Source: Rothia sp. ZJ932 | GTDB taxonomy: Bacteria > Actinomycetota > Actinomycetes > Actinomycetales > Micrococcaceae | NCBI RefSeq assembly: GCF_016924835.1 | Contig: NZ_CP070480.1 | Location: 1,364,001 to 1,428,000, forward strand | Length of the DNA: 64,000 bases | Reading direction: 5' to 3' | Part shown: piece by piece, positions 7,882 through 17,200 of the stretch | How positions within the stretch are numbered: the stretch's first letter is position 1 | Layout: every line of letters begins with the position of its first letter | Made by a program: the position numbers and the translations under genes | The notes under the pieces: model-generated | Databases searched by the model: none | The model's input: only the letters and a program-made list of their open reading frames with translations | What the model was told of the DNA's origin: nothing

Positions 7882-10506
7882 ATGGCACGGCGGTCAACCA
7901 AGAATATTGTTGATGACTACCCTGAGGGTATTCAAGAGAACATTGTTGATATTGATGTTTCATCCGAGATGGAATCTAGCTTTTTGGAGTATTCCTACTC
8001 GGTGATTTACTCGCGTGCCCTGCCTGATGCGCGCGATGGTCTCAAGCCTGTTCAGCGTCGTATTTTGTATATGATGCAGCAGATGGGGTTGCGCCCTGAG
8101 AAGGGTCATGTGAAGTCTGCCCGTGTGGTGGGCGAGGTCATGGGTAAGTTGCACCCGCACGGTGATGCTGCGATTTACGATGCGATGGTGCGTTTGGCGC
8201 AGCCTTTCGCGATGCGTCTGCCGCTGGTTGATGGTCACGGTAACTTTGGTTCGTTGGATGATGGCCCGGCGGCTTCTCGTTATACTGAGGCTCGTATGGG
8301 TCCGGCTGCTTTGGCGCTGACCAATAACTTGGACGAGAACGTCGTAGATTTTGTGCCCAACTACGATAATCAGTTCATGCAGCCCTCCGTCTTGCCGGCG
8401 GCTTTCCCGAACCTCTTGGTTAATGGCGCTACGGGTATTGCTGTGGGTATGGCGACCAATATGGCACCGCATAACCTGCGCGAGGTCATTGCCGGTGCCC
8501 ACCACCTGTTAGAGAACCCTGAGGCGACCCTGCCTGAGATTCAGAAATTCATTCCCGGCCCTGATTTTCCCACCGGCGGTATCATCGTGGGCACCAAGGG
8601 CATTAAGGACGGCTACGCCACCGGACGCGGTATTTTCAAGACCCGCGCTAAAGTCAGCATTGAGCAGGTGACTGCCCGCAAGCGTGGCATTGTGGTGACT
8701 GAGCTGCCCTACATGGTGGGTCCTGAAAAAGTTATCGACAAGATTAAAGACGGGGTTAATAATAAGAAGCTCGTGGGCATCTCTGATGTTCAAGACCTGA
8801 CCGACCGTAAGAACGGTCTACGTTTGGTGATTGAGGTCAAGAACGGGTTTGACCCGCACGCGGTGCTGGCATCGCTGTACAAGTACACCCCGCTGGAAGA
8901 TTCATTCGGCATCAATAACGTTGCCCTGGTCGATGGTCAACCGCAGACCCTAGGTCTGTTGGATCTGTTGCGGGTCTACGTGCAGCACCGTATTAACGTG
9001 GTGCGCCGCCGCACCGAGCATCGTCTAGGTAAGCGCCGCGACCGTATACATCTGGTGGAGGGTTTGCTGGTGGCTATCGTCGATATTGACGAGGTCATTC
9101 AGATTATTCGTGACTCTGATGAAACGGCCCAGGCACGTACCCGCCTGATGCAGATTTTCGATTTGACGGAGGTGCAGGCTAACCACATTCTGGAGCTGCG
9201 CCTGCGCCAGCTGACCAAGTATTCGCGCATTGAGTTGGAAGCTGAACGCGATGAGCTTGCCGCCGATATTGCTGAGCTTGAGTCGATTCTTGCCTCTGAT
9301 ATCAAACTGCGCACCTTGGTTTCTGATGAATTGCAGGAGGTTGCTGATCTTTACGGCACCGACCGCCGCACCAAGCTGACAGATAAGGACGATTTGGAGG
9401 CAGTAGCGCTGGCTACCGGCGCTGAGACTTCCAAGAAGAAGGGCCTCGGTCTTGCCCTTGAAATCGCTGACGATCCTTGTTGGGTTCTACTCTCAACCTC
9501 GGGGTTGATTGGGCGCACGGTGCCCACCAAGGGCAAGCATGCTCCCCTGGTTGAGCCGGGTAAGCGCCTGAAAAGTGATGCACTGACCTCGTGGGTGGCT
9601 ACCACCGCCCGCGGTGAGGTGGGTGCCGTAACATCGAGCGGACGCATGGTGCGTCTGGGCGTCATGGATTTGGCGGTACTGGAGGACTCTTCGGGAACTC
9701 CCCTGCTCTCTAGCGGTGTGAAGGCTAGCGAAGTGGTCACCCTAGCTAAGGGTGAAACGCTGGTGGGCATCGTTCCGCTGAACACCGTTATTGCGGTGGC
9801 GACCGAACGCGGCGTTATTAAGCGCGTCAACCCTGACTACCCGCTGAACCGCGATGAATGGGAAGCTATCAAACTCAAAGCTAAAGACCGGGTAATCAGT
9901 GTTGCTGTTGCCGATGCTGGCGATGAGAACTTCACCTTTATCACCCGCCAGGGCAAACTGCTGACCTTTGACGCCTCCAAAGTGCGCCCGCAGGGTCGAG
10001 CAGGTGGCGGCATGGCAGGCATGAAGGTCGCTGATGATGATGCCGTGATTGCTTTCGGTGCAACTGCCCCCGGCACTAACGCGCAGGTAGTGACCGTTAC
10101 GAACGCCGCCAGCAGTATGGAGCCCTCCGTGAAGGTGACTGAGCTGAGCGAGTTCCCCGCTAAGGGACGCGCCACCGCAGGTATGCGCGCCCACCGTCTG
10201 CTCACCGGCGAAACCCAACTCGACTTCGCGTGGGTTGGTGTAGGCCCGGCTAAGGCTGTTTCGGCTGCTGGTGTTGCCCGCACCCTGCCCACGGAGTTCG
10301 GCGCTCGCGATGGCTCCGGTGTTCCATTGGTTCAAGCGATTGTCGCTGTTGGTCCTTCTTACGAGGTAACTCAGCCGCGTACTGCCCCGGCTGCATCCGC
10401 CGCCCTTGCGCCAAACCTTGAGGATGCGCGTCCTGAAGAACCGACGCAACCCAGCCCGCAGAAACCTGTCACTGATGATGAGCCTAGCGAGAACGCTCTC
10501 TTCTAA
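7882..10506 (+). CDS. parC: DNA topoisomerase IV subunit A (ParC)
   Basis: 874 residues. [20 protein letters not shown] and the catalytic Tyr in [10 protein letters not shown] (about residue 134) mark the breakage-reunion domain. The C-terminal half carries beta-pinwheel repeats ([28 protein letters not shown]). Paired with a ParE-type subunit at 14503-16605 on the other strand, so I call it ParC rather than GyrA, although the two are similar. The quinolone pocket reads [10 protein letters not shown], with Ala where E. coli GyrA has Ser83. An upstream GTG at 7870 is possible, but the AGGG 11 bases ahead of the ATG at 7882 favours the start given. Ends in a disordered acidic tail. Confidence 0.9.
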   Translation: MARRSTKNIVDDYPEGIQENIVDIDVSSEMESSFLEYSYSVIYSRALPDARDGLKPVQRRILYMMQQMGLRPEKGHVKSARVVGEVMGKLHPHGDAAIYDAMVRLAQPFAMRLPLVDGHGNFGSLDDGPAASRYTEARMGPAALALTNNLDENVVDFVPNYDNQFMQPSVLPAAFPNLLVNGATGIAVGMATNMAPHNLREVIAGAHHLLENPEATLPEIQKFIPGPDFPTGGIIVGTKGIKDGYATGRGIFKTRAKVSIEQVTARKRGIVVTELPYMVGPEKVIDKIKDGVNNKKLVGISDVQDLTDRKNGLRLVIEVKNGFDPHAVLASLYKYTPLEDSFGINNVALVDGQPQTLGLLDLLRVYVQHRINVVRRRTEHRLGKRRDRIHLVEGLLVAIVDIDEVIQIIRDSDETAQARTRLMQIFDLTEVQANHILELRLRQLTKYSRIELEAERDELAADIAELESILASDIKLRTLVSDELQEVADLYGTDRRTKLTDKDDLEAVALATGAETSKKKGLGLALEIADDPCWVLLSTSGLIGRTVPTKGKHAPLVEPGKRLKSDALTSWVATTARGEVGAVTSSGRMVRLGVMDLAVLEDSSGTPLLSSGVKASEVVTLAKGETLVGIVPLNTVIAVATERGVIKRVNPDYPLNRDEWEAIKLKAKDRVISVAVADAGDENFTFITRQGKLLTFDASKVRPQGRAGGGMAGMKVADDDAVIAFGATAPGTNAQVVTVTNAASSMEPSVKVTELSEFPAKGRATAGMRAHRLLTGETQLDFAWVGVGPAKAVSAAGVARTLPTEFGARDGSGVPLVQAIVAVGPSYEVTQPRTAPAASAALAPNLEDARPEEPTQPSPQKPVTDDEPSENALF

Positions 10507-10527
10507 CCGTGCCCTGTTAGTGCAGGT

Positions 10528-10564
10528 AAGCCCCCCCCTGTTCTTGCGATAAGGTGCGGGGCTT
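10528..10564 (+). terminator. Weak hairpin after parC
   Basis: AAGCCCC and GGGGCTT arms enclose a C-rich loop that includes a run of eight C. The stem is short and only a few T follow, so this is a tentative terminator. Confidence 0.4.
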
Positions 10565-10632
10565 AGTTTCTGTTATAGAGTTGAGCTGAACTTTTGTGTA
10601 CTGTGCGGTACGTTTTTATCTAAGGAGTCATG

Positions 10633-11421
10633 ATGCCAGATTCACTGTCATGGAGCGGTGCTTTTCAGGCGCTTCAGGTGTTCATGGTGGGTTTGGTGCT
10701 TGCCTGGATTATCGCCTGGACCGTTAAGAAGATCTTATTGCGGGTGGGGCGCGGGCCGAGTTCGGCGCACGTCTTTTCACGATTGGCGAGCTGGGTAGTG
10801 GGCGTGGTTTTCTTCCTCGCATCGCTGACCGTCGTGTTCCCGTCGGTGAAGCCGGTGGACGTGCTCGGTGGCGTTACGGTGATTTCGATTGCTGCCGGTA
10901 TTGCTTTTCAGACGGTGCTGGGCAATATGTTCTCTGGTCTGGTGATTTTGGCGCGCGACCAGTTTAGGCAGAACGATCAGATTCTGTTGGGAGATATTAG
11001 CGGCAACATCATTTCGATTGGTTTTACGTCAACGCAGATTCGCTCTTTTGACGGGCATCTGCTGATTATTCCGAACAGCACTATGCACGATGAAGTGGTG
11101 ACGGTGCAGACGGGGTTCAAGCGGATTCGTTCTTCGGTAAAAATCGAATTGAGTTTGGATACCGATTTGGCGCGGGCGCGTGAGGTTGCTGAGCGTACGA
11201 TGGTGGGTTTGCCGCAGGTGAGTTCTGAGCGCGATCCGCAGGCGTTTTTGACTGAAGTGACCGATGGTTCTGTCATTTTGTCCCTGCGTTTTTGGTCTGC
11301 TGCCACACAGATGGACGCTTCCGGCGCACGTCATGAGGTGATTCAGGCGGTGGTCTCGGCATTTAGGCGTGAGGGAATCACTATCTCAGAACCGTCGATT
11401 ATTGTGCATAAGGGTGAGTAA
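10633..11421 (+). CDS. MscS-family small-conductance mechanosensitive channel
   Basis: About 262 residues, close to the length of a minimal MscS. Two or three membrane helices lie at the N-terminus, followed by the pore helix and hinge region around residues 78-110 (GGVTVISIAAGIAFQTVLGNM), then the conserved beta domain with LIIPNSTMHDEVV and the alpha/beta C-terminal vestibule. Such channels open under membrane tension to release solutes on osmotic downshock. AAGGAG at 10622-10627 is only two bases from the first ATG (10630) and five from the second (10633), so I chose the second. Single-gene unit between parC and a convergent acetyltransferase. Confidence 0.88.
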   Translation: MPDSLSWSGAFQALQVFMVGLVLAWIIAWTVKKILLRVGRGPSSAHVFSRLASWVVGVVFFLASLTVVFPSVKPVDVLGGVTVISIAAGIAFQTVLGNMFSGLVILARDQFRQNDQILLGDISGNIISIGFTSTQIRSFDGHLLIIPNSTMHDEVVTVQTGFKRIRSSVKIELSLDTDLARAREVAERTMVGLPQVSSERDPQAFLTEVTDGSVILSLRFWSAATQMDASGARHEVIQAVVSAFRREGITISEPSIIVHKGE

Positions 11422-11491
11422 AAGCTCGCATGGACTCGAACAGTATCAGACACCCTATGTTGAGCATACGTCCAGATATAATTAACCTGTC

Positions 11492-11917
11492 TTAAGCAAG
11501 CCTAGCGAGGGTGACGCATTTGTAGTCGCCGATGTTTTTGAAGCCCAGCGTGGTGTAGAAGTCGATAGTGTGCTGGTTGTCGGTGGTGGCGTCCGTGGTG
11601 AGGTAAGTTTGGCGAATTTTCGCGGCGTGGATGGTATCAAGGACGCGGCGCATCAGGTGGGTAGCAATTCCTTGCCTCTGGTGGGTGGGTAGCACTAGCA
11701 GATCTTGGATGTAGGCGATAGTGAGCCCGTCGCTGACCACTCTCACAAGGCCCACTAACTGATCGGCGTCGAAGGCTGCACATACGTACCAGCTGTTGCA
11801 CACCATAGGGACGAGGTTTTCTGGCGTCTGGGTGTAGGCACTCCACCCAACCGAGTCATACAAATGCACTAGCGCCTTATGGTCAAGGTCGCGGTTTTGA
11901 ACGTAGGTAATACTCAC
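11492..11917 (-). CDS. GNAT-family N-acetyltransferase
   Basis: 141 residues, a complete small GNAT domain. The acetyl-CoA pyrophosphate loop is visible as LPTHQRQGIATHLMRRVL near residues 76-93, preceded by the beta4 strand IAYIQDLLV and followed by the C-terminal DFYTTLGF motif. The first residues (MSITYVQNRD) and WSAYTQTPENL resemble GNAT proteins often annotated as acting on small amines, but the substrate cannot be predicted. It converges with the MscS gene and precedes the next minus-strand gene only loosely. The start is a GTG without a clear ribosome binding site. Confidence 0.85.
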   Translation of the reverse strand: MSITYVQNRDLDHKALVHLYDSVGWSAYTQTPENLVPMVCNSWYVCAAFDADQLVGLVRVVSDGLTIAYIQDLLVLPTHQRQGIATHLMRRVLDTIHAAKIRQTYLTTDATTDNQHTIDFYTTLGFKNIGDYKCVTLARLA

Positions 11918-11950
11918 AGGTGCTGGGTCTTTGCGGTAGAGGTGGGCGGG

Positions 11951-12406
11951 CTAGTATCCCAGGGCTTTTTTAGCTTCTTCAGGGCGAGGCGTCGAAACGG
12001 CTGTGCGGGTGCCGTCAGCGAGTTCTAGCGCAAGATTGGGGCCGCCGGTGAGGTAGCCAGTAGTGCAGTTACCCATGATGCGCAGCCCCGCACCAGCGCC
12101 CAGTCCTGTGGGAGCTCCCACCTGCGCGTCCACGATGTCGCTGCGCTTGATGGTGGTGGAGAAGAAGCCGAAGGTTTTGGCGTGTACTTGTTCTGCATCG
12201 ATAGTGAGCCGAGTAGTAGCAAACAGCATGGGCACCGACAATAGAAGCACAAAGACCGGAACGCCGATGCTGATAGGCAGTAAGCCCCCACCCTCACTGG
12301 GCATAAACGCAAACAGGGCAAGAATTATTATCTGTATCGCAGCAATACCAGCTAGAAGAAAGAGAAAAGGCTTGCTCAATCGGGCGGTGGAGGTAAAAGC
12401 GCTCAT
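11951..12406 (-). CDS. Small membrane protein with PH-like domain
   Basis: 151 residues. Two membrane helices near residues 14-35 and 43-63 (FLFLLAGIAAIQIIILALFA; ISIGVPVFVLLLSVPMLFA) are followed by a soluble beta-rich part with TRLTIDAEQVHAKTFGFFS and a C-terminal PNLALELADG strand. The order, two helices then a short beta domain that starts with a TxLTID-like strand, resembles bacterial PH-domain membrane proteins. No catalytic motif. It lies just upstream of the acetyltransferase on the same strand (33 bp gap) and may share its transcript. Function unknown. Confidence 0.65.
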   Translation of the reverse strand: MSAFTSTARLSKPFLFLLAGIAAIQIIILALFAFMPSEGGGLLPISIGVPVFVLLLSVPMLFATTRLTIDAEQVHAKTFGFFSTTIKRSDIVDAQVGAPTGLGAGAGLRIMGNCTTGYLTGGPNLALELADGTRTAVSTPRPEEAKKALGY

Positions 12407-12544
12407 AAGGCTCCTTGTACTAGGCGAGTGAAATACGCACCCACAGTTCGGCTGGTGATAAAGCCATTATGACATGCCCCAATGACGTCACTTACGATTT
12501 AACGAGGTACTCTACCCCGCTGATATTCTCACTTGACTAGAAGC

Positions 12545-12562
12545 CTCTCTCTCTCTCCCCCC
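12545..12562 (+). repeat. CT-repeat plus poly-C tract
   Basis: A run of CT dinucleotides passes directly into eight C residues just before the HsdR-like fragment. Such tracts slip during replication, but the gene that follows is already broken, so no switching role is claimed. Confidence 0.6.
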
Positions 12563-13060
12563 CCAGCTACCGCTCCTTCGTGAATCCCGACGCACCCGCG
12601 TCCGCCCAAGAAGCTACCAAAGAACGCCTGCTGGCTCGCATCACTAGCAAACTCGAAACCCCCGAAAACCAAGGCGGCGGCACTATCAACCTGCTCCGCA
12701 AAGGCTTCTCAATCCCCAGCGCACGTCGTCCCTTCAAACTCCTGGCCTACCCACCCCAAGACCAACATTCTGCGCGTCGTTGAAGAAGTCCACTTCAACC
12801 CCAAAGACAGCACCCTACGCCTCGACCCCGTGCTCTTCACCAACGGCATACCCGTAGCCACTATCGAACTCAAAAGCGAATACACCCAAACCCTCAACCA
12901 CACCCTGCACCAATACCTCACCGCCCGCGAACACAGCGGCACACTCGCCCACTTCGCCATCGCCCAAGACGAGATCGCCATGACCACCCGCCCAGAGGCA
13001 AAGGCACCGTCTTTCCACCCTTCAACCGCGGCAACATCGGCGGAGTAGGCAACCCAAAGG
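12563..13060 (+). pseudogene. hsdR: Remnant of a type I restriction enzyme HsdR N-terminal region
   Basis: Three frame-shifted pieces read together as the N-terminal part of a type I restriction endonuclease R subunit. The first (from about 12570) gives RLLARITSKLET and INLLRKGFSI. The second, one base out of frame from about 12760, gives NILRVVEEVHFNPKDSTLRL and LFTNGIPVATIELKSEYTQT, which contains the nuclease-core LK motif of HsdR. The third, again shifted from about 12990, gives GKGTVFPPFNRGN. A short segment seems deleted at the first shift. No helicase part and no HsdM or HsdS gene is nearby. The remnant ends where a cydA fragment on the opposite strand begins. Confidence 0.75.
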
Positions 13061-13178
13061 TCAAGGGCACCATCATGAAGTGGTAAACGGTGGTGATACC
13101 AGATTGCCACCGCGCGAGTTCGAGAGGGTCCACAGGTTTATTCCTAAGTGCTGGTGGTGAGGTGTCCGTTCTAATCAT
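13050..13178 (-). pseudogene. cydA: 5' fragment of cydA (cytochrome bd oxidase subunit I)
   Basis: The minus strand from an ATG at 13178 encodes about 43 residues that include DPLELARWQSGITTVYHF and MVPLTFGL. This is the conserved N-terminus of actinobacterial CydA, which holds the first membrane helix of the quinol oxidase. After that the frame runs antisense into the HsdR-like remnant, so at least 90% of the gene is missing. It cannot make an oxidase. The start codon and the ~230 bp upstream region may survive from the old gene. Confidence 0.75.
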
Positions 13179-13415
13179 GCGTCTTTCGAGCGGACGCGCC
13201 CTAAAACCCTTTTAGGATACTCAAGAATTTAAAAATAAAGGTAAGGCCTGACCGCAGGGTAAAAATATTACTTGACGTTCCCCTTAAGGTCACTCTAACG
13301 CTATTTATTGTAGAGATAAAAACAAGTGAACGGCGATAACAAGGGGCGACACCTGCCAGGTAACGCCCCTCTTCGCCTGCCGGCAAATAAAGGTTAGCAC
13401 CCATCTTTATTGTTT

Positions 13416-14450
13416 TTAGAGGGATTCACCCAATAGCCCTAGTGTTTTCACAGCTTCTTTTTCGTCAAGCAGTTCTTGAACGGTCTTATCGATGTATTTT
13501 TGTGAAAATTCATCAATTTCATAGCTGTTATCTATTTCATAGCAACCATTATCACAGATAACCGGGAATGAAGAAATAATTCCCTCAGTAACCCCGTATT
13601 GGCCGGCGCTCAGCACGCCCATCGAAACGGGTTCTCCCCCGCTACCGAGTATCCAGGAGCGCATATGAGAAATTGCGCCGTGGGCAGCAGAAGCCACCGA
13701 TGAGCCACCGCGCACCTCAATAATTTCAGCACCACGCTTTGCTACTTTGGGAATAAAGACGCCAGAAATCCACTGCTCATCTTTGCCGTGTTCACGCAGA
13801 ACACCCCGAGCCGCGCGTCCTGCAATCCTTGCGTTGAAAACATCGGGGTACTGGCTTGCCGAATGGTTACCCCAAATCGCCAACTTCTTGATATCGCTCA
13901 CGCGCGTATTAGTTGCTGCCGCCAGCTGAGCCAGTGCCCGGTGATGGTCCAGACGGGTCAGCGCAGTGAAACGCTCCGAGGGAACGTCAGGAGCGTGCGA
14001 AGCGGCAATCAGCGCATTAGTGTTCGCAGGGTTACCCACCACAACCACCTTGATGTCATCAGCTGCAGACTTGCTAATAGCAGCGCCCTGCTGCGAGAAA
14101 ATAGCACCGTTAGCTTCGAGCAAGTCAGCACGTTCCATACCAGCAGTGCGAGGATGCGCACCAATCAGCATACCAATATTGGCGCCCTCAAAAGCCTGCT
14201 GAGGGTCATCAAAAATATCTACCGATTCGAGAAGCTCAAAAGCGCAATCTTCGAGTTCCATCGCCGCGCCTTCGGCAGCTTTGACACCCCGAGGAGGAAT
14301 CTCTAGCAGGCGCAGGCGCACCGGAGTGTCAGCGCCCAGCATCTCACCGGCTGCAATGCGGAACATGGTGGCATAACCAATCTGACCACCCGCGCCGGTG
14401 AGGGTAATAGTAACTGGCTTTTTCTGTGATTGTGAGTCAGAAGTAAACAT
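13416..14450 (-). CDS. mdh: Malate dehydrogenase
   Basis: 344 residues; the family is usually near 325-330, and the extra length is at both ends. TGAGGQIGY (residues 18-26) is the NAD-binding loop. [13 protein letters not shown] carries the substrate-binding Arg residues, TRLDHHRAL the catalytic Asp, and [11 protein letters not shown] the catalytic His. The enzyme interconverts malate and oxaloacetate in the TCA cycle. This fits with the lpd/sucB genes further along. The C-terminal part ([15 protein letters not shown]) is longer than usual. A TAAGAT hexamer ends six bases before the ATG, suggesting a leaderless transcript. Confidence 0.93.
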   Translation of the reverse strand: MFTSDSQSQKKPVTITLTGAGGQIGYATMFRIAAGEMLGADTPVRLRLLEIPPRGVKAAEGAAMELEDCAFELLESVDIFDDPQQAFEGANIGMLIGAHPRTAGMERADLLEANGAIFSQQGAAISKSAADDIKVVVVGNPANTNALIAASHAPDVPSERFTALTRLDHHRALAQLAAATNTRVSDIKKLAIWGNHSASQYPDVFNARIAGRAARGVLREHGKDEQWISGVFIPKVAKRGAEIIEVRGGSSVASAAHGAISHMRSWILGSGGEPVSMGVLSAGQYGVTEGIISSFPVICDNGCYEIDNSYEIDEFSQKYIDKTVQELLDEKEAVKTLGLLGESL

Positions 14451-14456
14451 AACCCC

Positions 14457-14462
14457 ATCTTA
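14457..14462 (-). promoter_or_regulatory. -10 hexamer of mdh (leaderless arrangement)
   Basis: Read on the minus strand, TAAGAT is followed by six bases and the mdh ATG. No good -35 is seen 17 bp further out. The spacing matches that of several other genes in this window. Confidence 0.45.
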
Positions 14463-14502
14463 GTGAATCACATCACCAAAATGGGGTTAGCTGCCAGCGT
14501 GG

Positions 14503-16605
14503 CTACATATCGATTTGCGACTGATCCAGCTGGTGCGCACCGTTGATAATAAACTCCTTGCGCGGGGCAACCTCAGAGCCCATCAACAGCGAGAAAGCAC
14601 GTTCTGCAGCTTCAGCGTCCTCAACACGCACGCGACGCAACATGCGGTGACGCGGGTCCATGGTGGTTTCAGCCAGCTGATCTGCATCCATCTCGCCCAA
14701 ACCCTTATAGCGCTGAATAGGCTCTTTGTAGTTTCTGCCCGTAGCCTCCAGCTCCTTGAGCAGGTTATTCAGCTCGCGTTCGGAATAGGTGTAGACCATC
14801 TCGTTCGCCTTGCCGCGGTTAATGATCTCAACCCGGTGCAGAGGCGGAACAGCCGCGTACACTTTACCAGCGGTAATCAGCGGCTTCATGTAGCGGAAGA
14901 AGAGGGTCAGTAGCAGAGTGCGGATGTGGGCGCCGTCCACGTCCGCGTCCGTCATCATAATAATCTTGCCGTAGCGGGCAGCATCTACATCAAAGGTACG
15001 CCCGGAGCCAGCACCAATCACCTGAATAATCGCGGCACACTCGGTGTTTGCCAGCATATCGGTCAGTGAGGCTTTTTGAACGTTGAGGATCTTACCGCGA
15101 ATGGGCAGCAGCGCCTGGTAGGAGGAAGAACGCGCCAACCGGGCAGTGCCCAGCGCTGAGTCGCCCTCCACGATAAAGAGTTCGGTCTTTTCAGCGTCCC
15201 CGTTGCGGCAATCAACTAACTTAGCGGGCATAGACGATGATTCCAAGGCAGTCTTACGACGCTGAGTTTCTTTGTGGACGCGCGCAGACACACGCGCCTT
15301 CATCTCGGCAACAACCTTCTCACTCAGAGCATGAGCCTGCGCCTTTTCGGCGCGAGCCGTTGACTTGAGTTTTTCAGCCAGTGCACGTGCAACCACCTTA
15401 GACACGATGGCACGCACAGCCGGGGTACCCAGGATCTCCTTGGTCTGACCCTCAAACTGAGGCTCAGCCAGACGAACCGTCAGCACGGCGGTCAAACCTG
15501 CCATTGCGTCGTCTTTTTCGATCTTATCGTTACCCACCTTGTACTTGCGGGCGTTACCGACAAGGTGCTTGCGGAAGGTCTTCAGCAACCCCTGCTCAAA
15601 CCCGGCAAGGTGCGTACCACCCTTGGGGGTGGCGATGATATTAACGAAGGTATTGATTTTAGTCTCGTACCCCACGCCCCAGCGCAGAGCAATATCAACT
15701 TCGCATTCGCGCTCAACGTCAGTAAGTTTTGAGTGACCGTTAACATCGAGCACCGGCACGGTCTCAGTGAACGTGTCCCGCCCTGTAAAACGCCAAATAT
15801 CGGTCACCGAGGTATCAGGTGCTAGGTACTCAACGAACTCAGAGATGCCGCCATCGTGCTGAAAAACCTCTTCGTGGGTTTCAAACTCCCCTGGGGTTCC
15901 GGCAACACGACGCTCATCGCGAATAGTAATGCGTAAACCGGGAATCAGGAAGGAAGTCTGCCGGGCGCGAGCCGCAAGGTTCTCGTAGCTGAACTTCGCA
16001 TCCGGGGTGAAAATCTGAGGGTCAGCCCAGTAACGTACACGGGTGCCGGTCACCCCGCGCTTCGCCTTACCGACCACCTGCAAAGAATCATTAGCATCAG
16101 CAGTAGGCGTAAATTCGGCGTCAGGTTTGGGGGTACGAGCAGTTTCAAACACGCCGGGAATACCGTGGCGGAAACTCATCTGGTAGGTTTTACCGCCGCG
16201 ATCTACCTGAACGTCCAGGCGAGCAGACAGCGCATTCACTACAGACGCACCTACACCGTGCAGACCACCGGAGGCATTGTATGAACCGCCGCCGAACTTA
16301 CCGCCAGCGTGCAACTTGGTAAACACCACTTCAAGGCCGGTTAGACCGGTGCGTGGCTCAATATCGGTGGGAATACCACGGCCGTCGTCCTGCACCTCAA
16401 CTGAACCATCTTTGTGCAAAATAATGTTGATCGACTGACCGTACCCAGCAAGGGCTTCATCCACCGAGTTGTCGATGATCTCCCACAAACAGTGCATAAG
16501 ACCGCGCGAATCGGTTGAACCAATGTACATCCCCGGACGCTTGCGGACGGCTTCGAGCCCTTCAAGTACCGAGAGGTTACTGGCTGTGTAGTTGGATGCT
16601 GCCAC
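14503..16605 (-). CDS. parE: DNA topoisomerase IV subunit B (ParE)
   Basis: 700 residues. The GHKL ATPase is at the N-terminus: the general-base Glu lies in [11 protein letters not shown] (residues 42-52), with DDGRGIP at 73-79 and [15 protein letters not shown] further on. The TOPRIM domain has [19 protein letters not shown] and the metal-binding [16 protein letters not shown]. It supplies ATP-driven strand passage to ParC. The Leu after EGDSA (EGDSALG rather than EGDSAGG) is a feature I associate with actinobacterial ParE and supports ParE over GyrB. The start is a GTG with AGGAG 11 bases upstream. It diverges from the DUF7455 gene. Confidence 0.92.
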   Translation of the reverse strand: MAASNYTASNLSVLEGLEAVRKRPGMYIGSTDSRGLMHCLWEIIDNSVDEALAGYGQSINIILHKDGSVEVQDDGRGIPTDIEPRTGLTGLEVVFTKLHAGGKFGGGSYNASGGLHGVGASVVNALSARLDVQVDRGGKTYQMSFRHGIPGVFETARTPKPDAEFTPTADANDSLQVVGKAKRGVTGTRVRYWADPQIFTPDAKFSYENLAARARQTSFLIPGLRITIRDERRVAGTPGEFETHEEVFQHDGGISEFVEYLAPDTSVTDIWRFTGRDTFTETVPVLDVNGHSKLTDVERECEVDIALRWGVGYETKINTFVNIIATPKGGTHLAGFEQGLLKTFRKHLVGNARKYKVGNDKIEKDDAMAGLTAVLTVRLAEPQFEGQTKEILGTPAVRAIVSKVVARALAEKLKSTARAEKAQAHALSEKVVAEMKARVSARVHKETQRRKTALESSSMPAKLVDCRNGDAEKTELFIVEGDSALGTARLARSSSYQALLPIRGKILNVQKASLTDMLANTECAAIIQVIGAGSGRTFDVDAARYGKIIMMTDADVDGAHIRTLLLTLFFRYMKPLITAGKVYAAVPPLHRVEIINRGKANEMVYTYSERELNNLLKELEATGRNYKEPIQRYKGLGEMDADQLAETTMDPRHRMLRRVRVEDAEAAERAFSLLMGSEVAPRKEFIINGAHQLDQSQIDM

Positions 16606-16825
16606 GTCGTGTATTACTCCTGCTGCACAAGATAAAAGTGAACTTCTTTAGTCTAGTCGCTTTTTGCAGTAGCCGCGCTCAATCACCGGTGTTCGTGGTG
16701 GGTGAACAGGCACTAGCTACCAGCGAACACCGCTACCTGTACCCGTTCGCAGGTGGTTGTATGAAGTGTACGCAAAAAATGATTCGGCATGTGAAGATGC
16801 CGAGCTACTTTAGAAGGGGCACGCT

Positions 16826-17020
16826 ATGACTGCAACAGTAGCTGAAACCCGAGAACTGCTCGTAACCGACCGCTGCGATGCATGCGGCGCTCAGGCTTAC
16901 GTACGTGCGACTCTCAGCAGCGGTGACCTGCTGTTCTGCGGTCACCATGCCCGCGCTAATGAAGAAGCCGTGCGTTCCATTGCTTTTGAGTGGGACGATC
17001 AGACCGACCGCATCAAGTAA
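16826..17020 (+). CDS. DUF7455 family small zinc-ribbon-like protein
   Basis: 64 residues. DRCDACGAQAYVRA supplies a CxxC pair, and LLFCGHHARAN adds a Cys and two His, which together could bind one zinc ion. The N-terminus is Thr/Ala-rich and the C-terminus is acidic. Small proteins of this pattern occur next to the primary sigma factor gene in many actinobacteria, as here. AGAAGGGG lies eight bases before the ATG. Function unknown. Transcription ends at two successive hairpins before the convergent sigma factor gene. Confidence 0.8.
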   Translation: MTATVAETRELLVTDRCDACGAQAYVRATLSSGDLLFCGHHARANEEAVRSIAFEWDDQTDRIK

Positions 17021-17056
17021 ACGCTCACGCGGTTCTCTGTTAGTTTTTATCAAGGA

Positions 17057-17093
17057 CGCGCCCTCCCATTCACCGGTGGAAGGGCGCGTTTTT
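17057..17093 (+). terminator. Rho-independent terminator after the DUF7455 gene
   Basis: ACGCGCCCT and AGGGCGCGT form the stem, and five T follow. The left arm overlaps a copy of CAAGGACGCG at 17051-17060. Confidence 0.85.
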
Positions 17094-17126
17094 GATGTGT
17101 GCTTTTTGTTTCTGGTCGCAGAAATG

Positions 17127-17173
17127 GAAAACCCACCCGATCCCCTAGGTGTCAAGGGAGCGGGTGGGTTTTC
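17127..17173. terminator. Bidirectional terminator for sigA and the DUF7455 gene
   Basis: GAAAACCCACCCG with TCCC on the left pairs with GGGA and CGGGTGGGTTTTC on the right. T-rich sequence follows on both strands. It sits between converging genes. Confidence 0.85.
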
Positions 17174-17200
17174 TTTTCTCAGCTTGTACCTGTCTACTGC

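Noticed and set aside
9742-10449. 235-residue open frame antisense to parC
   Set aside because: Lies across the conserved ParC C-terminal repeats.
10531-10538. Run of eight C after parC as a phase-variation tract
   Set aside because: It is intergenic, inside a hairpin loop, and does not abut a start codon or coding frame.
12563-13060. An active type I restriction system
   Set aside because: Only a frameshifted N-terminal part of HsdR is present, with no helicase part, HsdM or HsdS.
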